This document shows positions 45,031 to 56,840 of a stretch of DNA of 64,000 bases, piece by piece. Under the pieces are notes generated by a model. It had not been told where the DNA came from and searched no databases. It saw only the letters and a list, made by a program, of their open reading frames with translations. The translations under genes and the position numbers were made by a program. Within the stretch, counting starts at the first letter, position 1. Each line of letters begins with the position of its first letter. The stretch spans positions 9,300,001-9,364,000 of the forward strand of contig JAPYXD010000484.1 of assembly GCA_030998225.1 (NCBI GenBank), given 5' to 3'. This DNA is from Diplolepis rosae (taxonomy: Eukaryota; Arthropoda; Insecta; Hymenoptera; Diplolepididae).

Positions 45031-45494
45031 CAATGTTCGGTGAGGTCCTCTATAAAAAGTAACTCGTTACAGTTTCGTTACTTTACAAAAAAAGTAACTC
45101 GTTACAGTTACAATTACTGGTGAAAGTAACTTAAGTTATTTTAAAAGTTACTTTTTATACCCCCCACCTAATTTTTCTATCCGGAAAGATTGAAATAAAA
45201 TTATTTTTTTTAATATAAAATGAAAGATACGCAACGTGTAATCGATAATCTTTTGCTTTCTCGCCGCGCGCAATTTTTAAAATTCTCACCCTTTGTATAT
45301 AAAAGAAATCAAAAGAAAGATATACATAAAAAGTACAAAGTAACGAAAAAGTTACCAGTTGCTGGGAAAATTGTAACTAAGTTACGTTACAGTTACTTTT
45401 TTCAAAAAGTAACGAAGTTACTGAGAAATAAGTTACAAGTAACGTAACTTTTAAAGTAACTTCGTAACTTTTAACGACTTACTACCCAACACTG
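45031..45494. mobile_element. hAT-type MITE, copy 2 (464 bp)
   Basis: Perfect 8-bp duplication GTCGAATC at 45,023-45,030 and 45,495-45,502. The right end is intact (complement CAGTGTTGGGTAGTAAG); the left end is mutated (CAATGTTCGGTGAGGTCC). The interior matches the 38.5-kb copy, with deletions. Confidence 0.85.
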
Positions 45495-45502
45495 GTCGAA
45501 TC

Positions 45503-46768
45503 ATATCATCCAAAAACAGCTAAAAACAACTAAAAAATGTCTATCAATACGGACCATAAAAAATATGTAATTTTCACCCGATTCAAACTTTTGATGGCTC
45601 ACTTCATTCTAGATAAAATTTTACAATTTTTTCTTAAAACTCGATAAAAGAAAATGAAAAATGAAAAAAAAAAAAACTAGAAAATGCTTAATTCGACTAA
45701 TTTTTCCCGGATTGTCCGATTAATTACAGGTGTCAAAAATGAAAATTTGACAAAACTTTGAAGTGTGATTTAAAAGATATAGACAGTGTGCATACATATA
45801 TATATATATTGAATCCTATGAGAAGGCGTAGCTGTCGAGGTGTCGACCCCATATAAACAGCCAGGATATGTGCTTATACATGCTCGAGGGCTAAATATAG
45901 TCACGGCAGTCGAACGAGTTCAAGAAAGAAACATAGTACAGAAAGAGGAAGCTGAAAAGAGAGTAAAAATAAAGTGGAATATCAGTGCGACAAAGAACAA
46001 GCGTGTTTACTGGACGGAAATAAGCCATATCTCCATGTTTCTTTAAGGAACTAATTGAGAATCTTGTCTGAGAGCATGAATGATCCTATCCTTTCTTCAT
46101 GAGAAAAGATTAGGATCTAGCGCTATCGGAAGTCGAGCTATGACTCGAAGCAGACAACAGATTTTCCCGATTCGTCCGTTTGCTACCTTAGGACGAAGAC
46201 TTTTACGGGAAAAGCTTTTCCGGAGGTAAGATAGTGAATTGTTAATTAGATGGTTACTTTGAATATATATATCATGAATGAAAAATAGCTGCAATATATT
46301 TTTCTCGGGTGGTAGAGTGCAGCTACGATCTCGAAATTGTATTTTCAGATTTGTGATAGCTGAGCCGGGGCGTAACGGGTGCGGCTTAAGACATCCGGTA
46401 TGGCACAGTTAGGGCTCGATTTCCTTCTGTTTTTTTTATTCAAAGGAAATCTTTTTAGCATCGATTGAATTATTATTAGTTATGATCATCATCGTTTGCA
46501 TTCGTCTTCCATATGGCTGACAAGAACAATTGTCATATTTTCAATTTTTATACACTTGGGCAAGTATTTGGTCAAGGCCGTGAATCAACCGGACCATATG
46601 ATCGGATTCCTACCTTACCGGCATTTTTTGTCTTTCAATTCATATCCATGCAAAATGAGATACCGAGTTCAAACCTTTCGAGCTTAAAGCAAAGGTACTA
46701 ATGAAGATCTTTCAACTCTTGATTTTTTATAATTGCAAATAAAAGTTATTTTGAAATATATATATGTT
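45503..46768. other. Mostly unique-looking DNA; no confident gene
   Basis: 45,830-46,050 holds a 68-codon frame of mixed composition. 46,080-46,226 is open on the plus strand from an ATG and ends exactly at a strong donor-like CCGGAG|GTAAGA, so a small exon is conceivable. 46,345-46,420 has a tRNA/SINE-like flavour (GGCTCGATTTCC). None is supported by a second line of evidence. Confidence 0.3.
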
Positions 46769-49079
46769 TACATTCTCATTATATGAGAAGGTATTAGTTT
46801 TATGTGAAAAATGAAAAAAGTCAATATCTAAATTCCATTTTTCAGTTAAGTTTTACGAAATACGAAAAAAAGTTATGATACAAAATTGTTTATTACATAA
46901 AAATCTACAAGTTTGAATCGCATCATTTTTTTCATCAGATGTATATTTTTCTTTCTAAATTTAATTATTATTAAAATATTAATTCAAATTAATTCTTTTT
47001 AATTTAAAAAAATCTGCCCGCTTCGCGGGCACATTCTCATCGCGCGCTTCGCTCGCAAGTTTGAGCGCGCCTAGGGCGCGCGATTCGATCGTCGCGCTTC
47101 GCGCTCCGTAATACTCGATCGTCGCGCTGCGCGCTCCAGAATTTTTGAACGTCGCGCTTCGCGCTCCGTTCTTTCTGGACCTCGCGCTTCGGGCTCGGTC
47201 TTGTGCTCTTCGCAAACAGTTAAGTTTATTTCTTATATTTTGATACTGAAAGTCAAACCAATTTTATAATAATATTACAGATGATGTGAATTACACATTT
47301 TCTCAAAGTCACTGAATTTCTTTTTGAATTTAAGTGAAACAGGAAATTCAATTTACTTAAGGCTCTATCGGCCTTAAGGAACACATTCTCATCATGACAC
47401 TCGCGCTTCGCGCTCGATTTTCTGTATACATTTCAGTATAACTTTTTAATAAATTACATGATTAAAATAATTTACTTTCTTCCACATATCTAAAAAGGAA
47501 AAACAATCGTAGACTTTATTTAAGGAAACGATTTTGCAGAACAACGCTTATTTCGTATCTCACATATTTTGGTGAAAAAAATCGAATTTTTTCAATATTA
47601 AAAATCAAAACATAAAATATACATCCTGTCCCGAAATTTCTTTATCAGAATTTGTAGACCTCATTTAGGCAAACAATTTTCCATCTAAATGTTTTTTTTT
47701 GCATCTCACATATTTTGTCTAAAAAATGGAATTTTTTCATTTTTATCGTATTTTTTGGAATTGAAACGAAAAATATATCTTTTATCAGAAACTGTGTCAG
47801 ACAAAATTTGTAGATCTTTTTGAAACGAACAACTTTGTATTCTTACGTTTTTTTGGTATTTCCAATATTATTGTTAAAAAATTGAATTTTGGATTTTCAA
47901 TAGTTTTTTTTTTAATTAAAAAGAAAAATATGCATCTTATGAAAAAATGTTATAATTCAAATTTGTAGGTCTTTATGTATTCAATAATATTGTATCATAA
48001 CCTTTTTTCGTATCTCGTATAATTTAACTGGAAAATGGAGTTTTGATATTGACTTTTTTCGAATTTGAATATGCTGTAACATTTCTAATTTTGATTTAAT
48101 CAGAAAATGTTATTAGGATAATTTGTAGAGATTTATGAGCACTATCAAAAACCAGGATTGGAATTTTTGATTTTTTCAAAAAATTATTTTCAAAAATACA
48201 AAAGTAGTGCTCTATCCCTCAATTTTGATTGGATGTGGCTGGTTAACAAACTTGTCCTTACTTTTTCGGCTCCGATAAAGTGTACCAAAGCTCAATTCAA
48301 TCTGATAATTCTATCGAGAGTTATGCCGCACACGACCTACAGACAGACAGACAGACAGACACTTTCGTAAAAACCATTTTTTTCTGACTCAGGGGGTCTC
48401 AAAACGTAAAGATTTGATGAAAATTTCGAAAGTCATTTTTCACATAAAACCAATACCTTCTCATCCATGATGAGAATGTAAAAATACTATTGAAATTCCA
48501 AAATTCAACTTTTTAACAATAACATGTGAAACACGAAAAAAACGTAAGTTTTCAAAATTGTTCGTTTCAAAAAGTTCTACAAATTTTGTCTGACATAGTT
48601 CTTGATAAAACGTATATTTAATATTTTAATTTAAAAAAATACAATTAAAGTTAAAAAATTCCATTGTTTAACCAAAATATGTGAGATAAAAAATAAGCGG
48701 TAAAATAAAAAATCTTTTGTTTGAAAACAGTATACGAATTTTTTTCCTTTTTGAGATATTTCGAAGAAAATTTGTTTTATCATGTAAATTATTAGACAGT
48801 TATAGAAATATATACAGAAAATCGAGCGCGAAGCGCGAGTGTGATGATGAGAATGTATTTCTTAAGGCTGATAAAGCCTTAAGTAAATTTAATTTCCTTT
48901 TTCATTTGTAATCAAAAAATTCAGTAACTTTGTCAGTATCATATTACAAGAAATAATCTTATATGTATTTCGGAGCGCGAAGCGTGACGATCAAATCCCG
49001 CGCCCTAGGCGCGCTCAAACTTGCGAGCAAAGCGAGCTGCGCGCTATGAGAATGTGCCCGCGAAGTGGGCAGATTTTTT
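46769..49079 (+). mobile_element. Older HINE-like copy split by a younger one
   Basis: The outer copy is on the plus strand. Its 5' part is 46,769-47,005 (acattctcattatatgag...), and its remainder resumes at 48,486 (aatactattgaaattccaaa...) and ends at 49,079 with GCCCGCGAAGTGGGCAGATTTTT-type sequence. The two parts are contiguous in the intact family consensus, so the inverted copy between them is a later insertion. Confidence 0.65.
47006..48485 (-). mobile_element. HINE-like element, copy c (inverted, nearly intact)
   Basis: Runs from the 3' hairpin (TCTGCCCGCTTCGCGGGC on the plus strand) to the 5' end (GATGAGAATGTAAAAA). Carries five successive GCGCGAAGCGCG-type modules (47,035-47,190), more than copy a. 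The TCTG tract is at about 48,340. Insertion into an A/T-run of another copy shows the target preference and fixes the element's ends. Confidence 0.7.
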
Positions 49080-49787
49080 AAATTATAAAATCCAAGATTT
49101 AACGAACCTTCCTTATTGCCTTTTTTTAAAGTTTAAAAACCATTAGTCTAAGTGACTACAGATCTATAAAAAATATCATTCTTATATATATACATTTAAT
49201 AATAATTGCCTTTAACAACAAAAAATAAGTTTATAAATTGTATAATTTTTAAGAAAGGTAGGATTCTGTAACTACTTTAACCTAAACCTCTAATATTGTT
49301 TTTTTTTCAGCAAAAGTCATTCAAAAAGTGTTTATTGAGGCTCTGAAATATGAAAATTAATATACATGCAAAAATAGTAAAAATGCGAAGAAGTTTATCT
49401 ATAAAATTGACAATAGATTCCTCCTTGGTAATTAGTGCCTTTACTATTTAATTACGGGTACGTAATTCTCTGTTTATGTAAGCAGTCGGCCAATGGGAGG
49501 TCCAGTTTCTAAATATCTATGCTCAAAATTATTAGAATTTTAAAAACGAAAATTTGATAGAAACTGAGGCACATTTAAGCAGGAGTATAAAGTCTACTTT
49601 TAGTTTTGATAACGAAAAAAAGTTTAGATTATTGGCATTTTATAACATAAAAAATTACATTTTACAAAAAATTTTATATACATTACTATTTGATCTTCAA
49701 TCCTGGATAGTTACTACAATTTGATAAATTATTATTTTTATTATTTCTCTCTGTGTGGACAGGGTACTTGCGGCGATCCAGGAAGTG
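49080..49787. other. Gene-free, AT-rich stretch
   Basis: No supportable feature. Confidence 0.4.
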
Positions 49788-49799
49788 GTATTATTAAAT

Positions 49800-50235
49800 T
49801 AATTAATTGATTTTGAAATTTTTGTCACTGCCAACATTATCGGAGGATCACTAGTCGCGTATCAGATAGGATAAGTTGTTGTCGAGCACCTTGTAGACAA
49901 TTTCAAACTCTTGTATCGCAAATAATGCTAATAAATTCAAATTTTAAAGAATTTGAAATCTTTCTGTGGAAAAAAACGCCTTCAACTACGCTGGGATTCG
50001 AGCCCAGGTCTTTCGATTGCCGGTCGACTGCTCTAACCAATTTAAAATCATTTACAGCCGCAAGGCTGAGCCACTAGGCGATATAAGGAGGTCTTTCTGT
50101 GAAGAAGGAGATGTCGGACGCCTGTGTAGCTCAGTGGTTAGAGCATTCGATCGGCAATCGAAAGACCTGGGCTCGAATCCCAGCGCAATCGAAAGCGTTT
50201 TTTTCCACAGAAAGATTTCAAATTCTTTAAAATTT
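49800..50235 (+). mobile_element. SINE-like element, copy 2, with internal inversion
   Basis: Flanked by a perfect 12-bp duplication GTATTATTAAAT (49,788-49,799; 50,236-50,247). The 3' two-thirds match copy 1 (ccgcaaggctgagccacta, tRNA-like segment, tttcaaattcttt tail). Before it, 49,945-50,040 is an inverted, truncated copy of the tRNA-to-tail part. Inversion of a 5' segment inside one duplication is the mark of twin-primed retrotransposition. The 115- and 68-codon frames across it are spurious. Confidence 0.7.
50120..50190 (+). tRNA. tRNA-like sequence inside SINE (not a functional gene)
   Basis: 71 nt. D-stem GCTC/GAGC, a fully paired anticodon stem TTCGA/TCGAA with loop TCGGCAA (C at 33, anticodon position GGC), T-stem CTGGG/CCCAG and loop CTCGAAT. 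The acceptor stem has two mismatches. The missing U33 and the SINE context argue against a working tRNA. Confidence 0.6.
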
Positions 50236-50247
50236 GTATTATTAAAT

Positions 50248-51758
50248 ACCTGCCGCATAGTCCGTTCCTTTCTTGCTCGAAAAAAAATGGAGGGTCAAAA
50301 TTTCAGAGTCTAAATTTAAAAGATCATCTTTTCCCCCTGTAGATGGTTAGACCATTCCTCTGTAATTTTTTTGACATAATCAATTCGACTCCTGTTTCAT
50401 GTTTAGCTTGACAATCCGCAAAGAGTCAGGCCGACCCTCAAGATAATCGAATCGATCCTGTGAGATGAAACAGAAAAGTCACGTGAGCAATCTCGTAAAG
50501 ATTTTATTTCATATAGTAATGCGTTAGCACAAAACATTCATTATATGACATTTCTGCGGTGGTTCCAATATATAGACCATCTTATTTTGACCCTCAATAA
50601 ATGTTCAGTTCAATCATCTAGAAGGCTGTCCTATAGTTGACCCTCAAATATAGTCAGTCTGACCCTCTAGATAATTAGATTGACTCTCTATTTTTCCCCG
50701 TGTGACCATCAGGAAGAATGCGGCCAGTCGCTTCTGAACCTAGAGTAGAACAACGTTGCCAGTTTTTTATTTTTTTATTTATTAATCCATTTTGACTTAT
50801 ATTAACTTTTAACGTGTTTTGTGTCGGTCGCTCTGAACAAAATTTTTGGTCAAGAGAACTGTATAAAAAGAGTGATCCCAACTATAAAATATAGTTCTTT
50901 TTGGCAACAACTATACCTTTGATAGTTAGCCCTACTGTATATTACAGTTATCCCTATATAGTACAGTTGAAGGAATTAAATAATATTGCTCTTTCAACTA
51001 TAAATCGTAGTTGGAGCATCTTGGAAATAGTATCGTTCTACCGACTATAAATTGCAGTTAAAAAAAAGAAATGAATATCTGGACGAAAGACTAAGATTTA
51101 ACTGACATTGAAGATGCAATTAAATTACATTTTAAGGGGGTATTCTGGTCTAGAGACACAAATTTTGGACGTTTTTTGAAATTCGATAAAAAAAAGATAA
51201 AAAATATTTTTACCATCCATTTTTTTACCAGATATTTATTAATATTTTAATAATACACAAAAAAAAATAAAAAAAAAAAAAATGTATTCCAAGGATAATT
51301 TAAGAGCTTTCTAATTATGGTATTGAATTTTTTCGCGGTTTCACTTTGATTGGTTAAATTAATCACTGGTGATTTCACAGAATCAAGCTTGACGTGTAAC
51401 GTGTTTGATCACTAATATTGAAGGAGTTATAATTTAGTTTTTGATAGAGTGCGACACTTATGAGATCTGTAGCATTGTCATATAGAGAAAAATAGGACAA
51501 GCAACTCTTACCAGAACGCCACCCAGAAAATTTCTCTTGCAATAATTGGAGATATCGTTCTTTATTTATAATTTCTACTTCTGGACGTAATATTTCTGTT
51601 CTGTTCTTCAATTCTGCTCCAGTTAGTTAAAGCTTTCTCATTTCTCACCTTTTTTTACCCAAAACCGTGGTTAATTTTCATTTGACGAGCCTCATCGATA
51701 AAAAATAGCCAAGCTTCATCAATAGCCAATATGTATTGTAGTTTAGATGATTGGAATG
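50248..51758. other. Gene-free stretch with minor repeats
   Basis: 50,350-50,700 repeats 'gaccctc' and 'aatcgattc' words. 50,880-51,060 repeats 'aactata'/'tatagtt' words in both orientations and may be a MITE. 51,135 onward opens 'aagggggtattctggtctag', which looks like a repeat end. A 78-codon minus frame at 51,611-51,375 is unrecognised. Confidence 0.35.
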
Positions 51759-52440
51759 TTAAAGTAGTTCATCCACAAAAATTAGACCTCAGGCAAAAAT
51801 ATATAATATTTCTCACAAGAATAGCAATATTATTATTGAAGGACTAATTTGAAAGAGAAAAGATTATTTTGCATACAAAAAATTTGAAAGACAGAAAAAT
51901 AATTTTATTAATAAATTTTATTTTTGCCCTAACTTTTTTTCTTATCGCTTCTTACCAAATTTTAAAAAATTATGCGATTTTAATAAATTTCGAATCACTT
52001 TTTCAAGGAAAAGATTCTCTACAACTTGACTATTTCCCTACAACTTAACCATTTCCAATTTTTGAAAATGAATCAATTATTATCAAATTCAGCAATTTGT
52101 TTATAAAAATGCCATTTTGGTAAATTGATTTTTAATGGTTTCAGCCATTAAAGAATTTATTTTCAAAAATTGGAAACGGTGAAGTTGTAGAGAATCTTTT
52201 CTCTGAAAGAATGATTGGTGATTTATTAGAATTGCATAAATTTTTTAAATTTGGTAAGAAGCAATAAGAAAAAAAGTTGGAACACAAATAACATTTTTGA
52301 ATAAAATTATTTTACTGTGTTTCAAATTTTTTTCATGTAAAATAATCTTTTCTCTTTCAAAATAGCCCTTCAATAATAATATTGCTATTCTTGTGAGAAA
52401 AATTATCTATTTTTGCCTGAGGTCTAATTTTTGTGGATCA
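51759..52440. mobile_element. AAGGTA foldback element, copy 2
   Basis: Nearly complete palindrome: 'ccacaaaaattagacctcag' on the left and 'gaggtctaatttttgtgg' on the right, with inner mirrored blocks around 'ttcttaccaaattttaaaaa' and 'ttctctacaactt'. The right end runs straight into a CACGGAGAAA word, apparently the end of another repeat. Confidence 0.7.
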
Positions 52441-53462
52441 CGGAGAAAAATAGATAGTAAACCGCAATATCTTGATATTAGCAGATAATGTATTTGCAAT
52501 TTAACTATGGGACAGCCATCTAGATATTGAAACAAAGTATCTGTAGATATTTAAAAAAAAATATGATATTTCGCAATATCTAAGATATTAAATTAAAGAA
52601 CCCAATATGTTAATTTGAAATATCTCAGATGTTAAACTGAAATACATTAGATATCAGGTCATACTATTTGAGATATTAAACTGTAATATCTTAGATAATT
52701 AAAGTCAATATTTATGTCATTGAATGCAATTGTCTAATAATTATATAAAAATACTGATTGAAAAATTGAAAGAAAAAATGAAATTAAGAAAATATAACAT
52801 GATGTAAATAATGATTGATCAAGGAATTTAAAATTTTCTTATAATCTCCTTTTTTTCTCGAATTCCTCGATCTAAGAGTTTTTGCAAGTCCATATTTTGT
52901 TGATTATTATTCTCAAAGTCAAGGCAACCTATTAATAAATGGAGATTATAAAAACGTTCAACATAATTGTAAAGATTTGTAAACTATTATGAATTCCAGT
53001 AAGTAAATTCCAATTCGATGTTGAATTTAAAAACGGCTACATAAAGAACGAGTTATTGAGAGGTTAAAAAATTCGTCTCAAATATTGAAGGTATAAAAAT
53101 GATATACTTATATAGATAGATACTTACTGATTTCAGTACTGGTAATATAAAAATTTTTCAAAAATCACACTTCAAAACATCATATAGACACAAAATTATT
53201 ATTTCAGTGTCGAAACCAAAAACCATGCGACCGGCAAAACTATGGGCGAGCGCGATAGACAAATTACATGGAATTCAAAGACTCTGATCACGTGACTTTT
53301 CCTCAGGCAGGTGCACGCTACTGTTTATAAAAATCTTAGATATTAAAGTTTAATATCTAATATTGTAAATTTTGAATATAAACTGTTATTGGTGATTAAT
53401 ATCTAGTATATATAAAAGAATATATTAGATATTATGTAGTATAATCTAGATGATATAAGGTA
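52441..53462. other. Gene-free stretch; ATATCTTAGAT-rich
   Basis: Many 'gatatt' and 'aatatct' words in both directions (52,470-52,720 and 53,330-53,460) suggest a self-complementary element opening with CACGGAGAAA at 52,440, but a matching right end was not found. No gene. Confidence 0.35.
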
Positions 53463-54583
53463 GGGGAGAAGCGGCGAAATTGGCGCACCTAATAGAAAGT
53501 GCGAGTTTAAAAAGAAAGTATATGACTAATAATTATAATTATAACTAATAGTTATAATTTGAAACTAAATTTGAGATAGTATATCAAGATATGTGAAGTT
53601 TTTTATACCTTTATTCACATAAACCAGCCAAAGTTAAAATATATTTTATATTTGTACAATAAAATACTGGCAATTGTGGATATTTAAGTGAATATTCAAA
53701 TTGAAATCATTTTTATAGAGAATTATTTGAATTTGTAATCAGAAGTATATACAATTATTAACTTTAGAAGACTTATAAATAATAGAAACAATCAATCAAA
53801 AATACAAATTTTTTACTTACATTGCTTTCACATCTTAAAATCGAGAAAACTTTCAAAACACTGTCAGACTGCAAATTAATTATTAAAAATCGCTTTTAAA
53901 ATGCCTTAATACCTCAAACTTAAAAAAAAATGTAACCACTGATTGTTCAAATGAATATAACCTTACAAAGTCGTTACATCAGTTTTGCGAACCACATTAC
54001 CTCCCATGTCACAAAAAATCTTAAAAAAAAGATTAGCAGAAAATTCCAGCAACATTCAAATGTATATATCTATATATTAATAATTGTGTACTTACTATCT
54101 TCTTTATATTTTCAATCATAAACATCCGAGCACTTGACTTCAGTCACCGGTTTCCAGAAACACAACACGTGTGCCAACTTCGCCTCTGATTTGAATCTCG
54201 TATGCGCCAATTTTGCCGCAAGTGTATCGTTCATTAATTAAATACTTTTTACGTAAAATGCTTATTTTTTCATACAAATATTCTATCCTAATCGTAAGAT
54301 TAAATATCAAAGATTATAAAATCGTTGCATTAATCTAATTCACCTTGAATTACTATTATTTAACGATTTAACTCAATGGCTTCGAACATAACCATTATGC
54401 CAAAAAACGATTAATCGCAATAAAACTGTATTAAGCAATTAGATTTTTATAATGTTTTCTATCAAATACATATCATACAAGAATGCACACGATAGAACTA
54501 TTTTTATTTTTTGTTATGTTATCATTTTCTGAAAAATAGGGTGCGCCAATTTAGACGACGCGCCAATTTCGTCGCTTCTCCCC
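53463..54583. mobile_element. TA-flanked element with GGGGAGAAGCG ends (1.12 kb)
   Basis: Left GGGGAGAAGCGGCGAAATTG and complement of the right end GGGGAGAAGCGACGAAATTG, followed on both sides by GGCGCAC-type words. TA lies directly outside both ends. The interior is AT-rich and non-coding. The ends and the TA target suggest a non-autonomous Tc1/mariner-superfamily element. Confidence 0.75.
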
Positions 54584-54585
54584 TA

Positions 54586-55010
54586 CTCAACTTGACTGAC
54601 CTCAAAAGAATACTTTTATTAACACACGTTATTGTTTTTCAATATAGTGGTTTTATTATTCATTAAATAGTAGAAATACAATACTTATTTTGTGATCGTA
54701 ACTTTATTATGTATAAAACACAATAAAACAGAAGTAATTACAGAAATATTCGCACCACAGTAAAATTTGTTGAGGTTATGCTACTAATTTTTGATGCCAG
54801 GATTTTGGTACGAAATTTCAAATTCAAAAATATATGTTTAAATACACGGAAAATAAATTTTACTTTTTGAAGAGCATCATCAAATATTTACTAATTTTTC
54901 CAAATCATTTCAGTCGATTATGTCGATCATTAAAAGTGTGTACCACTCACCGTGATAACGGAACTCTACTATATCGACCTTATCAACGTGTGATTTAGAA
55001 TCAATATCAT
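54586..55010. other. Gene-free, AT-rich stretch
   Basis: No supportable feature. Confidence 0.4.
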
Positions 55011-55430
55011 TTAAGGCCATGGGCCAAGCAGGTCACGTGACAAAAGTTATATGTTAATTCAACCATGCAAGATAACTTTTTTTGTTTATAAAATATCTTG
55101 CTCAAAATTTGGTAAATGTATCAGAAGATAATAATAATAATATAAAATTTTTTTGATAAAAATAAGTAATTTTAGCAACTTTGGAGAGTATATTTCCGTC
55201 AGTGTTATACTAGTTCAGCAGAATTTAAGACACTCATTTGGTTAATAATAGAATTGAAAAAAAAATTTTATTTAATTCAATATGCCTTCCCCTACTTCTG
55301 CCGTATGCTATTATTTATCATTTTCTAAATTTTGACCGATTTGTTTCGATCTAAAATTTTATATATGGAGAAAAAAATCGATAGCCAGTGACAGAATTGA
55401 TCACATGATCTCTACGGCCCATGACCTTAA
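55011..55430. mobile_element. TTAA-flanked element, complete copy (420 bp)
   Basis: Starts TTAAGGCCATGGGCCAAGCA and ends CGGCCCATGACCTTAA, imperfect inverted repeats. 'gcaggtcacgtgac' near the left mirrors 'gatcacatgatc' near the right. This is the uninterrupted reference for the split copy at 14.0-16.2 kb. TTAA at both ends would fit a piggyBac-type MITE, but inverted repeats beginning TTAA are an alternative. Confidence 0.65.
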
Positions 55431-55867
55431 TGTATAAAAGTAATCAATTACGAACAATTTACGAATCGTAAAGTATTTTTGAACAGTTGCGAATGAAATA
55501 TTTTTATTTTTATTATTAAGGAATTTTTAACTGCTAGAAATTCTACAACATCATTCTTAGGATCTCCTCTCTAATATCTCTTGTCGTTTTCAAATAAAAT
55601 TGAATTTTTAAGTTCAAAAATAAAAAAATTGAAAATAGAAACGAATATTCCCGTTTTATCGAAAAATAACTTTAGACGCTAAAAAAGGCAAGGCATCAAT
55701 ATTTTTCATCCCATGTGTTCAATAAAAATGATTCTTGGAATATTTCCCTTATCTATTGCTGTTTTAAAATGAAATTTAATTTTTAATCCTTCAAAAATAA
55801 AAATAATAAATTAAATTTATTGGCAATTACAGTTCCGTTCGGCTTCATATGTTTCGCGTCAAATAAT
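55431..55867. other. Gene-free stretch; decayed repeat
   Basis: 55,550-55,680 resembles 16,700-16,850 (attctacaacatgattcttag, gaaacaaaaattcccgtttt), so both loci share an extended flank next to the TTAA element. No gene. Confidence 0.4.
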
Positions 55868-56163
55868 GATATAAAAAATTTTAACAAAAATGAGTAATTT
55901 TAGCAAATTTGCAGAGTATATTACCGATAGTGTTAGACCAGTGCAGCAGAATTCAAGACACTCAGGTGGTATTATTAATAAAAAGAAAATAAAAAAAATT
56001 TTATACACTGCACTATGCCTTCCCCTATCCTTTCAATATGTTATTATTTATCATTTCCTAAATTTTGACAAATTTATTTCGATATAAAATTTTATATATG
56101 AAGAAAAAAATCGGTAGCCAGTGACTGATGTGATCACGTGGTCTGCGTGGCCCATGACCTTAA
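55868..56163. repeat. TTAA-flanked element, right half only
   Basis: From 'gagtaattttagcaaatttg' to 'gtggcccatgaccttaa', matching the right half of the two other copies. The left half is absent. Confidence 0.6.
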
Positions 56164-56454
56164 GATTAGATAGAATTTTCAATACATATTTTGAAAAAAA
56201 TTTCGGTGAAGAACGGAACGCTTTGTTGAACAAATAAATTAACTTAATTCAAGTAAAACTTTCTCAAATTAAGGTAGTTGTCGTGCCAAAAATCAGTCTC
56301 TTGAAAAAGAAGTTTTTCTATGATTTCAAGACTGGTAATTATATCATCAGCCGTGTCATATGTAAAGAAAGACACTTTTTTTAATAAAAAAAAATTTTAA
56401 AATTACAAAAAATAATATTTTAATAATGTTTTTTGTAATAGGATATTTCCTTAT
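56164..56454. other. Region downstream of the protease gene
   Basis: On the minus strand 56,380-56,250 is open for about 43 codons (…SFFTYDTADDIITSLE…) ending in TAA. It does not resemble the C-terminus of a trypsin-like protein, and no acceptor site marks its start. Left unassigned. Confidence 0.3.
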
Positions 56455-56760
56455 TATCGCTTCTTACCAATTTTTTGAAAATAATTGAAGTTTCTTAAAT
56501 CATAGCTTATTTTTTCGATGAAAATATTCTCTACAACTTAACCGTTTCCAATTTTTGAAAATGAATCAATTATTATCAAATTCAGCAATTTGTTTATAAA
56601 AATTTCGTTTTGTGAAATTGTTTTTTAATGATTTCAACCATTAAAGAATTTATTTTCAAACATTGGAAACGGTTAAGTTATAGAGAATATTTTCATCGAA
56701 AAAATAAGCTATGATTTAAGAAACTTCAATCATTTTCAAAAAATTGGTAAAAATTGGTAA
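56455..56760. mobile_element. Foldback element at the 3' end of the protease gene
   Basis: A palindrome: 'cgatgaaaatattctctaca' and 'ccaatttttgaaaatg' on the left, with 'tagagaatattttcatcg' and its inner partner on the right. It belongs to the AAGGTA foldback family by its core (acttaaccgtttccaattttt). The right edge contributes the last codons of the serine-protease reading frame. Confidence 0.65.
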
Positions 56761-56840
56761 AAATTGGTCCTTTCATACATTCTTACGGAGAGCATTCCTA
56801 CTGCTACATTATTCTGAATCAACGGTGTTCCTTCGTCCTT
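56736..56840 (-). CDS. Serine protease homologue, exon 4 (altered active-site block)
   Basis: 105 bp including TGA, acceptor gatttcag after a 100-bp intron. Begins KDEGTPLIQNNVAVGML, aligning with GDSGGPLxxNxxxVGIxS. Asp194 is kept and the nucleophilic Ser is Glu. After MYERT the codons fall in the foldback repeat and end at TGA, so the native C-terminus has been lost or displaced. Confidence 0.75.
   Translation of the reverse strand, partial: KDEGTPLIQNNVAVGMLSVRMYERTNFYQFLPIF

Noticed and set aside
46345..46420. tRNA-like or SINE head (GGCTCGATTTCC box)
   Set aside because: Only one box-like word; no D-arm or anticodon arm can be folded.
50120..50190. Functional tRNA-Ala (anticodon position GGC)
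   Set aside because: U33 is replaced by C, the acceptor stem is mismatched, and the sequence lies inside a retroposed element with its own target duplication.
49966..50313. 115-codon frame with 'FRLPVDCSN'-like text
   Set aside because: A translation of the SINE's tRNA-like segment, a common source of false gene predictions.
56250..56380. Extra C-terminal exon of the protease homologue
   Set aside because: The ~43-codon open stretch lacks an acceptor site, and its sequence does not resemble the terminal helix of S1 proteases.
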